NCBI RefSeq assembly: GCF_004322755.1
Contig: NZ_CP036401.1
Coordinates: forward strand, 2,170,001 to 2,234,000
Direction: 5' to 3'
DNA length: 64,000 nucleotides
Source: Pseudoduganella albidiflava
GTDB taxonomy: Bacteria > Pseudomonadota > Gammaproteobacteria > Burkholderiales > Burkholderiaceae_D
Numbering within the stretch: the first letter of the stretch is position 1; each line of letters opens with the position of its first letter. Below the pieces are notes generated by a model. The model had not been told where the DNA came from. It saw only the letters and a list, made by a program, of their open reading frames with translations, and ran no database searches. Shown here piece by piece: positions 1 through 8,539 of this stretch. The translations under genes and the position numbers were made by a program.

Positions 1-60
1 GGAAGGAATGCCGGCATGCATGCCGGCATCGTTCCGCAGGCGCGAAGCATGCTTCGCGAA
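1..60. repeat. Two perfect palindromes
   Basis: Positions 8-29 form a perfect 22-bp palindrome built on GCCGGCATGC, and 41-58 form a perfect 18-bp palindrome (CGCGAAGCATGCTTCGCG). Both could fold into hairpins in RNA of either strand. No T-run follows, so a classical Rho-independent terminator is not supported. They lie downstream of the leftward gene that ends at 165 and beside copy 1 of the dispersed palindromic repeat. Confidence 0.6.
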
Positions 61-74
61 ACCCCTGCTGCACC

Positions 75-132
75 CCGGCGGTATCTGACCCCAGCCCTTC
101 GCTGTTGGGGTGAATGCATGCGCTTTCAATGT
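75..132. repeat. Dispersed palindromic repeat family I, copy 1
   Basis: The right half shares a long identical stretch with two other intergenic places in this window (13655-13740 and 35663-35746). The common core is TCTGACCCCAG, then TTCGCTGTTGGGGTGAAT, then CATGCGCTTTC. In this copy the left arm of the inner GGGGTCAGACCC palindrome is degenerate, so it looks like a decayed or half copy. Confidence 0.7.
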
Positions 133-164
133 TTTGAGTAATGCATAACTTACCGGCATTCTGG

Positions 165-503
165 TCAGGCGCGGATGTCGATCAGCGTGCCGAGGCGCTC
201 GTCGGCTGCCTGGATCAGCTTGGCGGACAGCTCGAAGCCGGCTTTGTAGACCAGCGAATTGACGATCGACGCCGCCGGGTCCGTGCCGGACGGCGCGCCG
301 CCGACGTTTTCGACGGCCGACAGGTCGCGCGCCGCGATCGACAGCGTGACGCCGGTACCGGCCGGGCGCGCCTCGTTGAAGGTGGCTCCCTGCGGGACGA
401 AGTGGTCGGTGTTCATGTTGGCGGTGTTATGCGCCGCCACACCCAGTGCCTTGCCATTGGCTTGCAGTCCCGTCAAGCCGATGCCCAGTGCCGAAATAGT
501 CAC
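165..503 (-). CDS. Small flagellar basal-body rod-like protein
   Basis: This encodes 112 residues. The first 30 residues (ISALGIGLTGLQANGKALG, then AAHNTANMNTD) match the N-terminal helix of flagellar rod/hook proteins, including the NTAN motif. The last 40 residues, with a VNSL-x-YKAGFELSAKLI pattern, resemble the C-terminal coiled-coil segment of the same family. Almost no middle domain is present, so it is smaller than FlgB or FlgC. The GTG at 503 is chosen because AGAAGG lies 8 bases upstream and the family similarity begins there; the upstream in-frame extension has no family resemblance. No other flagellar gene is visible nearby, so the role is unclear: either an orphan rod-like structural protein or a paralogue with another function. 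Confidence 0.75.
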   Translation of the reverse strand: MTISALGIGLTGLQANGKALGVAAHNTANMNTDHFVPQGATFNEARPAGTGVTLSIAARDLSAVENVGGAPSGTDPAASIVNSLVYKAGFELSAKLIQAADERLGTLIDIRA

Positions 504-813
504 GCGGTATTCCTTCTGAAGAACTGCCAGTTTACTGAAATCGTTCCCGGTTCGCCCGCACAATGCGGCGCGGCGGCCTGCCGGTGTCGTAAAAGCGGAA
601 CGGCTGTGAACAGCGCGGCAACGAGTTGGCGAATCGGCCATGGCGGTCCATCGCAATGGTACTGGCCGTCGTCCGTGGGCGTTCTGGAAAGCAACACTTG
701 AAGCCTGCTGGATGCTTAAAAATTGCTGAGATTAATCTTTTTGGATTGCAATACATGACGATTGACACCAGAATCGGGTTATTGCCTAACGCCAATTTCC
801 CCGAGAGTTCGCC
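504..813. other. Intergenic region between divergent genes
   Basis: About 310 bases separate the leftward rod-like gene from the rightward hydrolase gene. The stretch around 717-790 is locally AT-rich and is the likely promoter zone for the hydrolase. No clear -35/-10 pair, palindrome or conserved small ORF was recognised. Confidence 0.5.
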
Positions 814-2004
814 GTGTCCGCCCTGTCCCGCCTTCGCCAGTTTGCCGCCGTCCTGTCGACCGCCATGCTGTCCTGTGCCGCCATCGCGCCCGCCGCCGGC
901 GCGCAGGCGCTGCCGCTCGATGCCCGGCTGAACGAGCAGATCGTGATGGTGCCCGCCGGTCCGCGGATGAACGTCAAGCTCGAGACCACGCTGTACAAGC
1001 CATCCGGCCCCGGTCCGTTTCCCCTGCTGATCATCAATCATGGCAAGTCGCCGGGCGACCCGCGCGCCCAGCCGCGCGACCGCTTCGTCTACATGGCCAC
1101 CCAATTCGTGCGCCGCGGCTATGCGGTGATGGTGCCGATGCGCACCGGCTTCGCGCACTCCGGCGGCACCTATTCGGACTTCGGCTGCAACATGAAGGCG
1201 AACGGCTACCAGCAGGCCGGCGATATCGCCGATGTGGTCGCCTATGCACGCGAGCAGGGCTATGTCGACCCGGAGCGCATCGTGATCGCCGGCCAGTCGT
1301 ACGGCGGGCTGGCCAGCATCGCGCTGTCCACGCAGAACCTGCCGGGCGTGCGCGGCATCATGAACTTCGCCGGCGGCCTGAAGGTGCACGGCGGCAGCTG
1401 CGACTGGCAGCAGTCGCTGGTGGGCGCCTTCGCCGAGTTCGGCCGAAAGAACCGCATCGAAACGCTGTGGATGTATGGCGCCAACGACAGCTACTTCAAT
1501 CCGGCGCTGGTGAACCGGATGTACGACGCGTTTTCGGCCAACGGCGGCAAGGTGCAGCTGGTGTCGTACGGCCCGTTCAAGCACGATGCCCACACGATGC
1601 TGGGCAGCCGCGATGGCCAGCAGGTGTGGCTGCCGGAGGTGGAGCGCTTCCTGCGCCAGGTGGGCATGCCGACCGACCAGGTGTATGCGGTGGCCGAACC
1701 GGCGCCGCAGCCGCGCACCAATTTCGCCGCGCTCGAGGACGTCGCCGCCGTGCCGTTCCTCCCCGAGAACGGCCGCCGCCAGTACAAGGCCTTCCTGACC
1801 AAGCAGACGCCGCGCGCCTTCGCCGTCTCGCCATCCGGCGCCTGGGGCTGGGCCGAGGAAGGCGAAATGCCCAACGAACGCGCCCTGGCCGCCTGCCAGG
1901 CCGCCAGCCGCGAACCGTGCAAGCTGTACTCGGTGGACGACTATGTGGTCTGGGGCGATGTCACCGAGCAGCCGAAGGATACGATGACGGGCCAGACGGA
2001 TTGA
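814..2004 (+). CDS. Secreted alpha/beta hydrolase (dienelactone hydrolase-like)
   Basis: This encodes 396 residues from a GTG start. Residues 1-30 look like a Sec signal peptide ending near AGAQA, so the enzyme is probably periplasmic. The fold signature is clear: an INHGK oxyanion-type loop, the nucleophile elbow GQSYGG with Ser162, a candidate acid in GANDS (Asp225), and His257/His260 in FKHDAH. This matches carboxylic-ester or dienelactone hydrolases; the substrate cannot be told. After residue 300 there is an extra tail with AFAVSPSGAWGWA and a two-Cys ALAACQ...PC-x-LYSVDD motif, which looks like a small added domain. The next gene lies about 290 bases downstream across a repeat zone, so it is probably monocistronic. 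Confidence 0.8.
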   Translation: MSALSRLRQFAAVLSTAMLSCAAIAPAAGAQALPLDARLNEQIVMVPAGPRMNVKLETTLYKPSGPGPFPLLIINHGKSPGDPRAQPRDRFVYMATQFVRRGYAVMVPMRTGFAHSGGTYSDFGCNMKANGYQQAGDIADVVAYAREQGYVDPERIVIAGQSYGGLASIALSTQNLPGVRGIMNFAGGLKVHGGSCDWQQSLVGAFAEFGRKNRIETLWMYGANDSYFNPALVNRMYDAFSANGGKVQLVSYGPFKHDAHTMLGSRDGQQVWLPEVERFLRQVGMPTDQVYAVAEPAPQPRTNFAALEDVAAVPFLPENGRRQYKAFLTKQTPRAFAVSPSGAWGWAEEGEMPNERALAACQAASREPCKLYSVDDYVVWGDVTEQPKDTMTGQTD

Positions 2005-2014
2005 TGTAGCGGCT

Positions 2015-2240
2015 GAGCCCGTGTCATGGTGGTGACGCAGGGGTTTCGCGGAGCGTGCTCCGTGCCTGCGGAACGGTGCTGCCTTGCAAGGCAGAACTCC
2101 TTCCTGACACGCTGACACGGACTCAGGCATGGACTACGGCAGAGCCCGTGTCAGGGTGCCTGACACGCTGACACGAACTCAAGCATGGACTGCGGCAGAG
2201 GCTGTGTCATGGTGTCAGGCACGCTGACACGAGCTGTACC
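2015..2240. repeat. Dispersed palindromic repeat family III cluster
   Basis: At least three imperfect inverted repeats built on CCGTGTCAGGGTGCCTGACAC and its complement lie here, separated by near-repeats of CATGGACTACGGCAGAG / CATGGACTGCGGCAGAG. The same family recurs at 25130-25435. They sit between two rightward genes and could form hairpins. Confidence 0.75.
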
Positions 2241-2291
2241 GTCGCGCCAGCGGTGCGCGGAGGCTTGGTACGCTGCTGCTACCATGGCAAC

Positions 2292-3002
2292 ATGTGTGGA
2301 CGTTTCGATCAAAACGATATCGCGCGGCGCTACGTGGCCGCCTTTGGCTGGGCCGACGCGGTCTATGACAGCGCGGCCCGGCCGACCTTCAACGCGGCGC
2401 CCGGCACCTATCGCCCGGTGCTGCACCTGGTGGACGGCAAGCTGCATGTCGACGATCTCCACTGGGGCTACCGCGCCTCGTGGGCGGCGGACAAGCTGCC
2501 CGTCAGCGTCAACGCGCGCCTCGAGAAACTCACCAACAACTACTGGGGCCGGCTCCTGAAGAACGGCCGCGCCGTGGTGCCCGCGAGTGGCTGGTATGAG
2601 TGGACCGGCGCGAAGGGCAAGCGCCAGCCCTGGCACATCCACCGCAAGGACCGCGAACCGCTGTTCATGCTGGCGCTGGCCGACTTTCGCCCGCTTCGCG
2701 ACGACAACCCGGAAAACAAGGCCGAATCCGGCTTCGTGCTGGTGACGGCCGATGCCGAAGGCGGCATGGTCGACGTGCACGACCGCCGTCCGGTGGTGCT
2801 GAACGCGGCGGACGCGGCCACCTGGCTCGATCCGGACCTGCCGCGCGAGCAGGCCGAAATGCTGGCGCGGCAGATGGCGCTGGGGCCGGAAGCGTTCGAG
2901 TGGCACCGGGTCAGCACCGAGGTCAATTACGCGGGGCGCGACGGCGAACACCTGGTGGTGCCGCTGCCGGACGACGACGCAACCGACGAGGACAAGGCAT
3001 GA
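2292..3002 (+). CDS. SRAP-domain abasic-site crosslinking protein (YedK/HMCES family)
   Basis: This encodes 236 residues. SRAP proteins crosslink to abasic sites in single-stranded DNA through Cys2 and shield them until repair. All hallmark features are visible: the N-terminus is MCGRF, so Cys2 is exposed after Met removal; Asn74 lies in SVNARLEKL; Glu103 lies in SGWYEW; and His163 lies in VHDRRPVVL. The ATG at 2292 is chosen because only this start puts the catalytic Cys at position 2; an in-frame extension back to 2253 would bury it. The stop codon overlaps the start of the UvrA-like gene (ATGA), so the two are likely co-translated. The length is close to the family norm. Confidence 0.95.
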   Translation: MCGRFDQNDIARRYVAAFGWADAVYDSAARPTFNAAPGTYRPVLHLVDGKLHVDDLHWGYRASWAADKLPVSVNARLEKLTNNYWGRLLKNGRAVVPASGWYEWTGAKGKRQPWHIHRKDREPLFMLALADFRPLRDDNPENKAESGFVLVTADAEGGMVDVHDRRPVVLNAADAATWLDPDLPREQAEMLARQMALGPEAFEWHRVSTEVNYAGRDGEHLVVPLPDDDATDEDKA

Positions 3003-5533
3003 GCGGCAAGGCCCGGCCGGGGTATGTCACGGTGCGCGGCGCGCGCGAACACAATCTCAAGAACGTGGACCTGGACGTCCCGCGCGACGCCCTCGTCGTG
3101 TTCACGGGCGTCTCCGGGTCCGGCAAATCGTCGCTGGCCTTCGGCACGCTGTATGCCGAGGCGCAGCGCCGCTACCTGGAATCGGTATCGCCGTATGCGC
3201 GCCGGCTGTTCCACCAGATGCCGGTGCCGCAGGTGGACGAGATCGACGGCCTGCCGCCCGCGGTGGCCCTGCAGCAGCAGCGCGGCACGCCGACCACCCG
3301 CTCGTCGGTCGGCAGCGTGACCACGCTGTCCAATTCCCTGCGCATGCTGTACTCGCGCGCCGGCGACTATCCGCCCGGCCAGGAATTGCTGTACGCCGAA
3401 TCGTTCTCGCCCAATACCCCGGAAGGCGCCTGCCCGCAATGCCACGGCCTGGGCCGCGTGTACGAAGCCACCGAAGCGTCGATGGTGCCGGACGATACGC
3501 TGACGATCCGCGAGCGCGCCGTGGCCGCGTGGCCCACCGCGTGGCATGGCCAGAACCTGCGCGACATCCTCGTCACGCTGGGCTACGACGTCGACACGCC
3601 GTGGCGCGAGCTGCCGAAGAAAACCCGCGACTGGATCCTCTTCACGGACGAGCAGCCCACCGTGCCCGTGTATGCTGGCCTGACGCCGGAAGAGACGAAG
3701 CGCGCACTGAAGCGCAAGGAAACGCCGAGCTACCAGGGCACGTTTACCGGCGCGCGCAAGTACGTGCTGCAAACCTTCGCCACCACGGAAAGCGCGTCGA
3801 TGAAGAAGCGCGTGGCGCGCTACATGGTCAGCACCGAGTGCCCCGCATGCCGCGGGCGGCGGCTGCGGCCGGAGGCGCTGTCCGTCACGTTCGCCGGCCA
3901 CGACATCATGGAACTGGCGCGGCTGCCGCTGCAGCGGCTGGCCCGCACCATGGCGCCCTATGCCGCGGGCACCGCGAAGGTCAGCGCGAAGCAGCGCGCC
4001 GAGCATCCGGAGAAATTGATCGTCACGCAGCGCATCGCCCAGGACGTGATGGCGCGCCTGGACGTGCTGCTGGACCTGGGGCTGGGCTACCTGGCGCTGG
4101 ACCGCGGCACGCCCACGCTGTCGCCCGGCGAGCTGCAGCGGCTGCGGCTGGCCACGCAGGTGCGCTCGAACCTGTTCGGCGTGGTCTACGTGCTGGACGA
4201 GCCGTCCGCCGGCCTGCACCCGGCCGATACGGTGGCCCTGCTGCGCGCGCTCGACCGGCTGAAGGCGGGCGGCAATTCGCTGTTCGTCGTCGAGCATGCG
4301 CTGGACGTGATCCGGCATGCCGACTGGCTGGTCGACGTCGGCCCCGCGGCGGGCGAAGGCGGCGGGGAAGTACTGTACAGCGGCGCGCCGGAGGGATTGA
4401 AGGCCGTGACGGCATCGCAGACCCGGCGCTACCTGTTCCCGGAAGAAGCACCGCCCGCCCGCGCGCCGCGCCCGCCGCAGGGCTGGCTGAAACTGGCCGG
4501 GGTCACGCGCAACAACCTGCACCGGCTGTCGTGCGAATTCCCGCTCGGCGTGCTGACGACCGTGACGGGGGTGTCCGGCTCCGGCAAGTCGAGCCTTGTC
4601 AGCCAGGTGCTGGTCGAACTGGTGGCGCGCGCGCTGGGCCACGAGCCGGAGGCCGCGCCGGAGGAGGGCGACGAGCTGGAACAGCAGGCCCCGGAAACGC
4701 TGGAAGGGCACATCACCGCCGGCCTGGAAGGCATACGCCGGCTGGTGCGGGTCGACCAGAAGCCGATCGGGCGCACGCCCCGCTCGAACCTGGCCACCTA
4801 CACCGGCCTGTTCGACCACGTGCGCAAGCTGTTCGCCGCGACGAAGACGGCGAAATCGCGCCGCTACGATGCCGGCCGCTTCTCGTTCAACGTGGCCAAG
4901 GGGCGCTGCGCCAATTGCGAGGGCGAGGGCTTCGTGATGGTCGAGCTGCTGTTCCTGCCCAGCGTGTACGCGCCTTGCCCGGTCTGCGGCGGCGCGCGCT
5001 ACAACGCGAAAACGCTGGAAGTGACGTACCGCGAGCGCAACGTGGCCGAGGTGCTGGCGATGACGGTCGACGCGGCGTGGGACTTCTTTGCCGACGAACC
5101 GCCGCTGCGCCGTGCACTGGAAGTGCTGCGCGATGTCGGCCTTGGCTACCTGCGGCTGGGCCAGCCCGCCACCGAACTGTCCGGCGGCGAGGCGCAGCGC
5201 ATCAAGCTGGCCACCGAGCTGCAGCGCGCGGCGCGCGGCAGCATGCTGTACATCCTCGACGAACCGACGACGGGCCTGCACCCGGCGGACGTGGAACGGC
5301 TGGTGGCGCAGTTGCAGAAGCTGGTCGATGCCGGCAACACCGTCATCGCCGTGGAACACGACATGCGCGTGGTGGCGGCCAGCGACTGGGTGATCGACAT
5401 CGGCCCCGGGGCCGGCGAGGAAGGCGGCCGCATCGTCGCCGCGGGGCCGCCGTCAACAGTGGCGACGATTGCCGACAGCCGCACGGCACCCTACCTGAAA
5501 CGTTTCCTGGCGAGGCGTCACAGCCAGCCGTGA
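2999..5533 (+). CDS. UvrA-family ATPase (UvrA paralogue, UvrA2-like)
   Basis: This encodes 844 residues with two ABC ATPase halves. Walker A motifs (GVSGSGKSS) lie near residues 37 and 523. The first ABC signature is altered to LSPGE (about 374), while the second is canonical LSGGE (about 727). CxxC zinc-ligand pairs occur near 145 (CPQC), 281 (CPAC), 637 (CANC) and 660 (CPVC). Housekeeping UvrA has about 940 residues, so this is a shorter paralogue of the group linked to drug or DNA-damage tolerance rather than the main excision-repair UvrA. It overlaps the SRAP gene by 4 bp, and the 3' end overlaps the convergent membrane-protein gene by 16 bp. The start at 2999 is fixed by the ATGA overlap and by homology beginning at [11 protein letters not shown]. 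Confidence 0.92.
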   Translation: MSGKARPGYVTVRGAREHNLKNVDLDVPRDALVVFTGVSGSGKSSLAFGTLYAEAQRRYLESVSPYARRLFHQMPVPQVDEIDGLPPAVALQQQRGTPTTRSSVGSVTTLSNSLRMLYSRAGDYPPGQELLYAESFSPNTPEGACPQCHGLGRVYEATEASMVPDDTLTIRERAVAAWPTAWHGQNLRDILVTLGYDVDTPWRELPKKTRDWILFTDEQPTVPVYAGLTPEETKRALKRKETPSYQGTFTGARKYVLQTFATTESASMKKRVARYMVSTECPACRGRRLRPEALSVTFAGHDIMELARLPLQRLARTMAPYAAGTAKVSAKQRAEHPEKLIVTQRIAQDVMARLDVLLDLGLGYLALDRGTPTLSPGELQRLRLATQVRSNLFGVVYVLDEPSAGLHPADTVALLRALDRLKAGGNSLFVVEHALDVIRHADWLVDVGPAAGEGGGEVLYSGAPEGLKAVTASQTRRYLFPEEAPPARAPRPPQGWLKLAGVTRNNLHRLSCEFPLGVLTTVTGVSGSGKSSLVSQVLVELVARALGHEPEAAPEEGDELEQQAPETLEGHITAGLEGIRRLVRVDQKPIGRTPRSNLATYTGLFDHVRKLFAATKTAKSRRYDAGRFSFNVAKGRCANCEGEGFVMVELLFLPSVYAPCPVCGGARYNAKTLEVTYRERNVAEVLAMTVDAAWDFFADEPPLRRALEVLRDVGLGYLRLGQPATELSGGEAQRIKLATELQRAARGSMLYILDEPTTGLHPADVERLVAQLQKLVDAGNTVIAVEHDMRVVAASDWVIDIGPGAGEEGGRIVAAGPPSTVATIADSRTAPYLKRFLARRHSQP

Positions 5534-5949
5534 ACCATGGCGTAGGCGGCCACCGCCAGTGCCGCGCTGCTCCACACCATCGGCTGCACGGCGCCGCGCA
5601 GGCTGTGCGCCACCACGGCGCTGGGCCGGTGGAGCCACAGCAGCGCCACCACCGCCAGCAGGTTCTGCGCCGCCACGACCAGATTCAGCAGCACGGCCGC
5701 CGCCAGGCACCAGGCCACCGTGTCGGCGCGGCGATGACCGTCGTCCAGCGCCAGTTCGCCGCCGGCCAGCGCCAGCACGGCGCCATGGGCCACGCCCAGC
5801 ACGAGGCCATACAGGCTGACGTTCACGAAACGCGGCAGGAAATAATGGGCGCGGCATTGCGGCACCAGTGCCAGCGCATGCAGCGCGATCGCCAGGACCA
5901 CGCCGAAGCGCAGCGCTCCCGCGAGCTGGGTAAGCAGCGTGACATTCAT
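5518..5949 (-). CDS. Hypothetical four-helix membrane protein
   Basis: This encodes 143 residues, strongly hydrophobic, with about four predicted transmembrane segments (near residues 8-30, 42-65, 78-105 and 118-140). A Shine-Dalgarno-like GGGAG lies about 7 bases before the ATG at 5949. I do not recognise the family. It converges on the UvrA paralogue with a 16-bp overlap, and its upstream side borders a low-complexity tract. Confidence 0.7.
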   Translation of the reverse strand: MNVTLLTQLAGALRFGVVLAIALHALALVPQCRAHYFLPRFVNVSLYGLVLGVAHGAVLALAGGELALDDGHRRADTVAWCLAAAVLLNLVVAAQNLLAVVALLWLHRPSAVVAHSLRGAVQPMVWSSAALAVAAYAMVHGWL

Positions 5950-6029
5950 CGTGGTACTCCCGTTACCCCGGAGTGTGCCGGCTGGCTGCGCTGGCGGACT
6001 GTGCTGGCGGACTGACCTTGCTGCTCCTG

Positions 6030-6170
6030 CTTGCTGAACATGCTCGTTGCTTTGTGCTCGTTGCTTTGTGCTCGTTGCTGTGCTTGTTGCTGTACTTGTG
6101 GCTGTGCTTGTTGCTGTGCTTGTTGTATCTACTCGTTGCCCCGCTTGTTACTCGCTTGTTGCCCGTGCTT
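6030..6170. repeat. Low-complexity array (CTCGTTGCTTTG-type units)
   Basis: The plus strand shows irregular tandem units of about 12-18 bases such as CTCGTTGCTTTGTG and CTTGTTGCTGTG. Hypothetical frames through it give Leu/Cys-rich nonsense, so it is treated as non-coding. It is the first of three different arrays around the phasin gene. No gene is recognised between 5950 and 6704. Confidence 0.75.
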
Positions 6171-6394
6171 TTATTCCGCTCCCCTCGCTGGTTCAGTCGA
6201 CGCTTCCCGCTCGCTCGTCGCCGGGCGCCGGCGCGGCACGCGCTTCTCGAACATAGCGGCGTTCGGAGAGGATCGGCGCACGATAGCGGCCGATCGCGTT
6301 GCAAGGGTGAGCACGTTTGATCGAGATCATGCCGCGAGCGCGAGGCACACGTAGCCTTGTCATTCGCGCCGCCACTGGTGGTGTGAAACGTCCG

Positions 6395-6640
6395 TTGTAT
6401 CGTCAATAGTATCGTCAATAGTATCGGCAATTGTATCGTCAACAGCATCGTCAATAGTATCGGCAACACGCTGGCCAGGCACGTCGGTAATCACATCGGT
6501 AGTCACATCGGTAATCACATCGGTAATCACATCGACAGTCGCATCGGCAACCGCCTGGCCAATCGCATCGTGAATGACACCGCGAGTCACATCGCGAGTT
6601 GCGTCGTCGATCGCATCGTGAATCGTATCGTGAGGCGCAG
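6395..6640. repeat. 12-bp degenerate tandem array upstream of phasin
   Basis: There are roughly twenty copies of a 12-base unit, shifting gradually from GTATCGTCAATA to ATCGGTAATCAC to ATCGCATCGTGA. Because 12 is a multiple of three, the minus strand stays open and would encode a repetitive Asp/Ile/Val/Thr tract (IDDT, VITD units). No ribosome-binding site or homology supports that ORF. The array ends about 65 bases before the phasin start, so it lies in or just upstream of its promoter region. Confidence 0.8.
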
Positions 6641-6704
6641 CGGCATTCACGTCATCCATTTCATGCAGTGGTTTGACACTGCATTCATCCGACAAGAGGC
6701 AACC

Positions 6705-7295
6705 ATGTTCCCTTTTTCTCAAAGCATCACACCCGCGGCGAAGAGCCACGTGCAGGCCCAGGTCGCGTTCTTCAACGACATGTCCCGTTCGCTGTTCCAG
6801 ATGGCCCAGCAGGTCAATGAAGTGCACCTCCGGCTGGCCCAGACCTGGCTGGAAGACCTGGCCACCACCAGCCAGGCGGTGATCACGGCAGGCAAGCCCA
6901 CCGAAGTGTTCACCGTCACGGCTTCGCGCGCCCAGCCGGTCGCCGACCGGTTCCGGGCTTACCAGCAGCAACTGTCGAAGATCGCGGCGGATGGCCAGAC
7001 CACGCTGATCCGCGTCGCCGGCGACCATGCCGACGAAACGGCGCGCGCGGCCCGCGAGTTTACCGATGAAGTCACGCGCGTGACGTCCGAGGAAACCGAA
7101 CGCACGCTGCGCCAGCAGCACGACACGATGCGCCAGCTGGCCAACCCGCTGGACAGCATGGTCGACAGCGCCACCCGCCAGGCCCGTGCCGCGATGGGGA
7201 ACGGCCTGGACATGGCCAGCCAGGCTGCCCAGGCGGCCCAGGCCGCCGCGCGCGCAGCATCAGGGCAGTCGCGCAAGGAAGGGCAGCCGTCGTAG
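6705..7295 (+). CDS. Phasin-family granule-associated protein
   Basis: This encodes 196 residues. Phasins coat polyhydroxyalkanoate granules in the cytoplasm and set their number and size. The sequence is a long amphipathic helical protein with no membrane segment: the phasin core spans about residues 10-110 (QAQVAFFNDMSRSLFQMAQQ, then a NEVHLRLAQTWLED pattern). An Ala/Gln-rich C-terminal helix (AAQAAQAAARAAS) is typical of family tails. The ATG at 6705 follows AAGAGGC; the longer upstream frame runs into the tandem array and is rejected. A perfect 12-bp-arm palindrome 34 bases downstream may end the transcript. Confidence 0.9.
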   Translation: MFPFSQSITPAAKSHVQAQVAFFNDMSRSLFQMAQQVNEVHLRLAQTWLEDLATTSQAVITAGKPTEVFTVTASRAQPVADRFRAYQQQLSKIAADGQTTLIRVAGDHADETARAAREFTDEVTRVTSEETERTLRQQHDTMRQLANPLDSMVDSATRQARAAMGNGLDMASQAAQAAQAAARAASGQSRKEGQPS

Positions 7296-7329
7296 TGGCT
7301 TGGCGCAATCGCTGAGCACTCGTGTGCCC

Positions 7330-7353
7330 GGCGGTGCGGCATGCCGCACCGCC
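7330..7353 (+). terminator. Perfect 24-bp palindrome after phasin gene
   Basis: GGCGGTGCGGCA is followed directly by its exact reverse complement, which can fold into a 12-bp stem. It lies 34 bases after the phasin stop and is followed by GTTTC only, not a long T-run. A weak intrinsic terminator or a transcript-end stabilising hairpin is the most likely role. Confidence 0.5.
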
Positions 7354-7357
7354 GTTT

Positions 7358-7512
7358 CAGTCCGCCTGCTTCAGTTTGCCGGCTTCAGTTTGCCGGCTTC
7401 CATCCGAGAGCGCGAATCTGCCGGCTTCAATCCGCCAGCTTCAACCGCCGGCTTCAATCCGCCAGCTTCAATCCGCCAACTCCAATCCGCCAGCCTCAAA
7501 CTGCGCACTTCA
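7358..7512. repeat. Low-complexity array (CCGGCTTCAATCCGCCAGCTT-type units)
   Basis: There are about ten irregular units sharing GCTTCAGTTTGCCG, GCTTCAATCCGCC or close variants, with a period near 10-21 bases. No gene is recognised from 7296 to 7760. This is the third low-complexity array around the phasin gene and differs in sequence from the two upstream arrays. Confidence 0.75.
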
Positions 7513-7760
7513 GGCTGCCCACGTCAAGCCGCCGCATCGAGCTGTTCCCACGTCGGGCGCCTCGGCCCGGGGTCGTCCCCGCAAGTTTCTCGCGCCGGGC
7601 TTCCCGCTGGATGCTTTCCCGGCATCCGCCCGGGACCGGACCGTGCCATGGCCCGCGCCATCGCTTTCCCGCATCGCTTTCCCCTGTGCCGCTGCCATGC
7701 GCCACGCAAGGCGGCCGGGCGCTACACTCGCCATTCGATGGATGAGCATGGAGTGCTTGC

Positions 7761-8009
7761 ATGGGAGACTGGATCGATTTGCTGCAATGGCCGGCCATGG
7801 CCGCCTCGCTGCTGGCGGCGTGGCTGGTGGCTTCGCAACGGGCTGGCCGGCGCCTGTCCGGTTTCATCGTGTTCCTGGTCAGCAATGCGATGTGGATCGC
7901 CTGGGGCGTGCACGACGACGCCTGGGCATTGATCGCGTTAAACTGCTGCCTTGCCGTCACCAATATCCGCGGCATCGCCAAGAACCGCAAAGCCCAGGAA
8001 GATTCATGA
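7761..8009 (+). CDS. Small membrane protein upstream of thioredoxin
   Basis: This encodes 82 residues with three hydrophobic segments (about 10-25, 33-49 and 52-68) and a charged C-terminus (AKNRKAQEDS). GGAG lies 8 bases before the ATG. The layout resembles small PnuC- or YgjV-like inner-membrane proteins, but I cannot assign a function. The stop overlaps the trxC start by 4 bases (ATGA), so the two are translationally coupled. Confidence 0.75.
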   Translation: MGDWIDLLQWPAMAASLLAAWLVASQRAGRRLSGFIVFLVSNAMWIAWGVHDDAWALIALNCCLAVTNIRGIAKNRKAQEDS

Positions 8010-8452
8010 CCACACCCTTGCACATCGTTTGCCCCCATTGCGACGCCGTCAACCGCGTGCCGCAGGAGCGGCTCGGCGAGGCGCCCACCTGCGGCAAATG
8101 CCAGGCTTCGCTGTTTACCGGCCAGCCGGTCGACTTGTCCGGCGCGCGTTTCCTGAAACACGTCGAGCGCAGCGATATTCCGGTGCTGGTCGACTTCTGG
8201 GCACCGTGGTGCGGGCCGTGCCGCACGATGGCGCCGTTCTATGCGCAGGCTGCCCGGCAGCTGGAGCCACGCCTGCGCGTGGTGAAGGTCGATACCGAAG
8301 CCAACCAGGAACTGGGCGCGCGCCATGGTATCCGCAGCATTCCCACCCTGGCGCTGTTCAGCAACGGCCGGGAAGTGGCGCGCCAGCCCGGGGCGATGGA
8401 CACGGGCAATATCCTGGCCTGGGTGCAGCGCAACCTGCAGGGCCCGCGGTGA
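8006..8452 (+). CDS. trxC: Thioredoxin 2 (zinc-binding thioredoxin)
   Basis: This encodes 148 residues. It is a cytoplasmic disulfide reductase of the TrxC type. The N-terminal zinc ribbon has two CxxC pairs (Cys9/Cys12 and Cys29/Cys32). The thioredoxin fold follows with the active site WCGPC (Cys69 and Cys72) and the cis-Pro motif IPT. The length matches the family (about 140 residues). The start is fixed by the ATGA overlap with the preceding membrane-protein gene and by the zinc ribbon. Confidence 0.95.
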   Translation: MTTPLHIVCPHCDAVNRVPQERLGEAPTCGKCQASLFTGQPVDLSGARFLKHVERSDIPVLVDFWAPWCGPCRTMAPFYAQAARQLEPRLRVVKVDTEANQELGARHGIRSIPTLALFSNGREVARQPGAMDTGNILAWVQRNLQGPR

Positions 8453-8488
8453 AGGCGCCGAAGTCAAGGTAAGACAGTGAACGCCTTA

Positions 8489-8512
8489 TAAGTAAATATA
8501 GTCGTTTACTTA
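8489..8512. promoter_or_regulatory. Perfect inverted repeat, candidate operator
   Basis: TAAGTAAA (8489-8496) and TTTACTTA (8505-8512) are exact reverse complements separated by 8 bases. The element is AT-rich in a GC-rich context and ends 27 bases before the start of the MFS gene. A natural candidate ligand is the dimeric HTH regulator encoded two genes down at 9751, but this pairing is inferred. Confidence 0.7.
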
Positions 8513-8539
8513 TTGTCGGGTTCGCCGTATAGTCGGCGC

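Noticed and set aside
2927..5359. 810-codon minus-strand frame opposite the UvrA paralogue
   Set aside because: Composition is shadow-like (Gln/Arg/His) and no family resemblance is seen.
6030..7512. Low-complexity arrays checked as CRISPR or centromere-like iterons
   Set aside because: Units are degenerate and contiguous without spacers, and no cas, rep or par gene is nearby.
7322..8005. N-terminal extension of thioredoxin 2 to 376 residues
   Set aside because: The extension reads through the low-complexity array and the small membrane-protein gene. TrxC homology begins exactly at 8006.
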